Positions 4,986 to 6,055 of a DNA stretch of 6,055 nt are shown piece by piece (the stretch's first letter is position 1; each line of letters opens with the position of its first letter). The notes beneath the pieces were generated by a model, which saw only the letters and a list, made by a program, of their open reading frames with translations, had not been told where the DNA came from and ran no database searches. The stretch spans positions 1-6,055 of the forward strand of contig CANLIF010000079.1 in assembly GCA_947491175.1 (NCBI GenBank), given 5' to 3'. The stretch comes from Actinomycetota bacterium (GTDB lineage: Bacteria > Actinomycetota > Actinomycetes > S36-B12 > UBA5976). A program made the position numbers and the translations under genes.

Positions 4986-5023
4986 CGTAACCTACGCTAG
5001 CGTAACCTACGCAACCGTAGGTT
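4986..5023. promoter_or_regulatory. Palindrome and repeat cluster, candidate operator
   Basis: CGTAACCTACG occurs twice with a 15-bp period (4986-4996, 5001-5011). Across their junction lies the perfect 12-bp palindrome TACGCTAGCGTA (4993-5004). The second copy also forms an inverted repeat, AACCTACG-CAAC-CGTAGGTT (5004-5023). All of it lies in the 113-bp gap between the MFS stop and the flavoprotein start, just upstream of the flavoprotein ribosome-binding site. TAGGTT hexamers on the minus strand fit a -10 pattern, so a repressor here could block transcription. The form resembles TetR-type operators, but no regulator gene is in the window. Confidence 0.55.
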
Positions 5024-5065
5024 GAGGCACAAGCCACCATTTCGTGGGTTTTTTTGGGACAAAAA

Positions 5066-6055
5066 CTAGGAATTCAGGGTTTCTGGCTGGTTTTCGGGCA
5101 GTTCTACAGTTTTACCCTCCAGATTTCGAACTGCAGGGACCGAAAGTATTGCTGCCAAAACCACTATAAAAATCAGACCCATGCCAATCAGAGTTGTTGA
5201 AGAGCCAAATTTTTCAGTTATTGGACCAGCCACAATCAATCCAAGCGGAGCTAATGCCAAGGATCCAAATGCGTCATACGAAGTAACTCTGGAAAGTGAC
5301 TCACGTGGAATGTTGCTTTGCATTGCGGTTTGCCAAAGGACGTAAAAGAAATCAAATGCGATCCCCGCAAAGAAAGCGCTAATCATTATTAGTGGAATCC
5401 AGTTAGTCACACCCATTGTTAAAATCCAACCTGCGACTGCAACTTGTGCGCCAAGCCCGATTACTAATGGGTACTTTGGTCGTACTTTCAAGGAAACCAA
5501 AACTCCCGCAACCATTCCAGCTGACAGGGCTGCCAAAATCCAAGACCAAGGTTTTGGTCCACCAAGTTCCTGCTCAGCATGAACCGGACCAACTACTGCA
5601 AAAACACTTTCAAAAATCATCGCAATGATTGAATAGCCCGCGACAACAGCGACAACCCAACTTCTACTCGAAAATTCTTTCCAGCCATGTACTAAATCAG
5701 CGTAAACAGTTGGTGAGTGCTCAGTCTGAACTCGAGTCTTTCCATATTTACGAAGTGTGAAAACTAGTAGGCCTGCAATTAAGAAACTGACACCATCCAA
5801 AACCATCGCCGGGCCCGCACCAATTCCAGCGACAATAATTCCGCCAGCAACGGTTCCGGCAATGTTTGCGCCGTTGGAACCTAAGGCAACAACTGAGTTA
5901 GCGGACTGCAAATCTTCTTCAGCCACAATTTCGGGAACCAATCCCGCAAATGCTGGCCACCATAATGCATTTAATGAACCACTGATAAGTGCAATTACAG
6001 CCAGACTGAAGACTGTTGCTGATCCGTTGATTAACATGACACCGTTTGCAATCAC
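5066..6055 (-). CDS. MFS transporter, EntS/MFS_3-like exporter (N-terminus outside window)
   Basis: An inner-membrane major facilitator protein, probably a drug, siderophore or metabolite exporter driven by the proton gradient. The 329 visible residues run to the right edge. The family is usually a little over 400 residues, so roughly the first 80-100 are missing, and the GTG at 6055 is probably an internal valine. The segment WWPAFAGLVPEIVAEEDLQ (32-50) followed by ANSVVALGSNGANIAG matches the MFS_3 loop after helix 4. RVTSYDAFGSLALAPLG (256-272) is the matching motif in the second half. About nine hydrophobic helices are visible, near 14-36, 55-77, 80-101, 134-157, 170-190, 197-214, 219-241, 262-281 and 287-308. 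The tail is hydrophilic and cytosolic. It lies upstream of the flavoprotein gene on the same strand. The exported compound cannot be told. Confidence 0.88.
   Translation of the reverse strand: MIANGVMLINGSATVFSLAVIALISGSLNALWWPAFAGLVPEIVAEEDLQSANSVVALGSNGANIAGTVAGGIIVAGIGAGPAMVLDGVSFLIAGLLVFTLRKYGKTRVQTEHSPTVYADLVHGWKEFSSRSWVVAVVAGYSIIAMIFESVFAVVGPVHAEQELGGPKPWSWILAALSAGMVAGVLVSLKVRPKYPLVIGLGAQVAVAGWILTMGVTNWIPLIMISAFFAGIAFDFFYVLWQTAMQSNIPRESLSRVTSYDAFGSLALAPLGLIVAGPITEKFGSSTTLIGMGLIFIVVLAAILSVPAVRNLEGKTVELPENQPETLNS

Noticed and set aside
5031..5057. Plus-strand terminator with a CCAC/GTGG stem and a run of T
   Set aside because: The stem is only four pairs and no plus-strand gene leads into it. 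On the minus strand, where the MFS gene ends, the run is A before the hairpin, so it would not terminate that gene.
6053..6055. GTG at the window edge as the true MFS start
   Set aside because: The protein would begin in the middle of the first half of an MFS fold. The codon is most likely an internal valine of a gene continuing past the edge.

Overview
The window reads as part of a chromosome from a bacterium of moderate GC, most likely a reduced-GC actinobacterium. This inference rests on the tilS-hpt gene pair with ppa divergent beside it (an actinobacterial neighbourhood), a small SRP RNA with actinobacterial-looking loop sequences, a short actinobacterial-type TilS, and a GTG start for hpt. 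No species can be named from the sequence alone. No phage, transposase, CRISPR or defence genes are visible.

Layout. Positions 1-276 hold no protein gene. They hold an unusual array downstream of a tRNA gene. A tRNA-Ser(GGA) lies on the minus strand (277-364) and is followed by its own hairpin terminator. Beyond it, two further copies of the tRNA 3' end recur at exactly 102-bp steps. Each is preceded by a short structured segment and followed by a strong terminator. Two 52-bp stretches of this array are identical. Next come a divergent P5C-reductase-like oxidoreductase (470-1255, +) and the 4.5S/SRP RNA gene ffs (about 1277-1369, +). Convergent to these is the two-gene minus-strand operon tilS-hpt (2911 to 1383). 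Divergent from tilS is ppa (3028-3519, +). Its stop is only 2 bp from the stop of a convergent nitronate monooxygenase-like flavoprotein (3522-4952, -). A truncated MFS exporter (5066-6055, -) runs off the right edge. Between it and the flavoprotein lies a palindrome-rich, operator-like block.

How the genes relate. Most are housekeeping. TilS makes lysidine in tRNA-Ile(CAU), Hpt salvages hypoxanthine and guanine, and Ppa removes the pyrophosphate made by Hpt-linked and TilS adenylation chemistry. SRP RNA and tRNA-Ser serve protein export and translation. The flavoprotein and MFS exporter look like an accessory pair, perhaps for detoxification or secondary metabolism, under possible local control by the repeats at 4986-5023.

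The part least explained by known families is the 102-bp periodic tRNA-3'-end/terminator array at the left edge. It may be a family of small structured RNAs derived from tRNA-Ser, or the residue of repeated recombination at the tRNA 3' end. The sequence alone does not decide between these.
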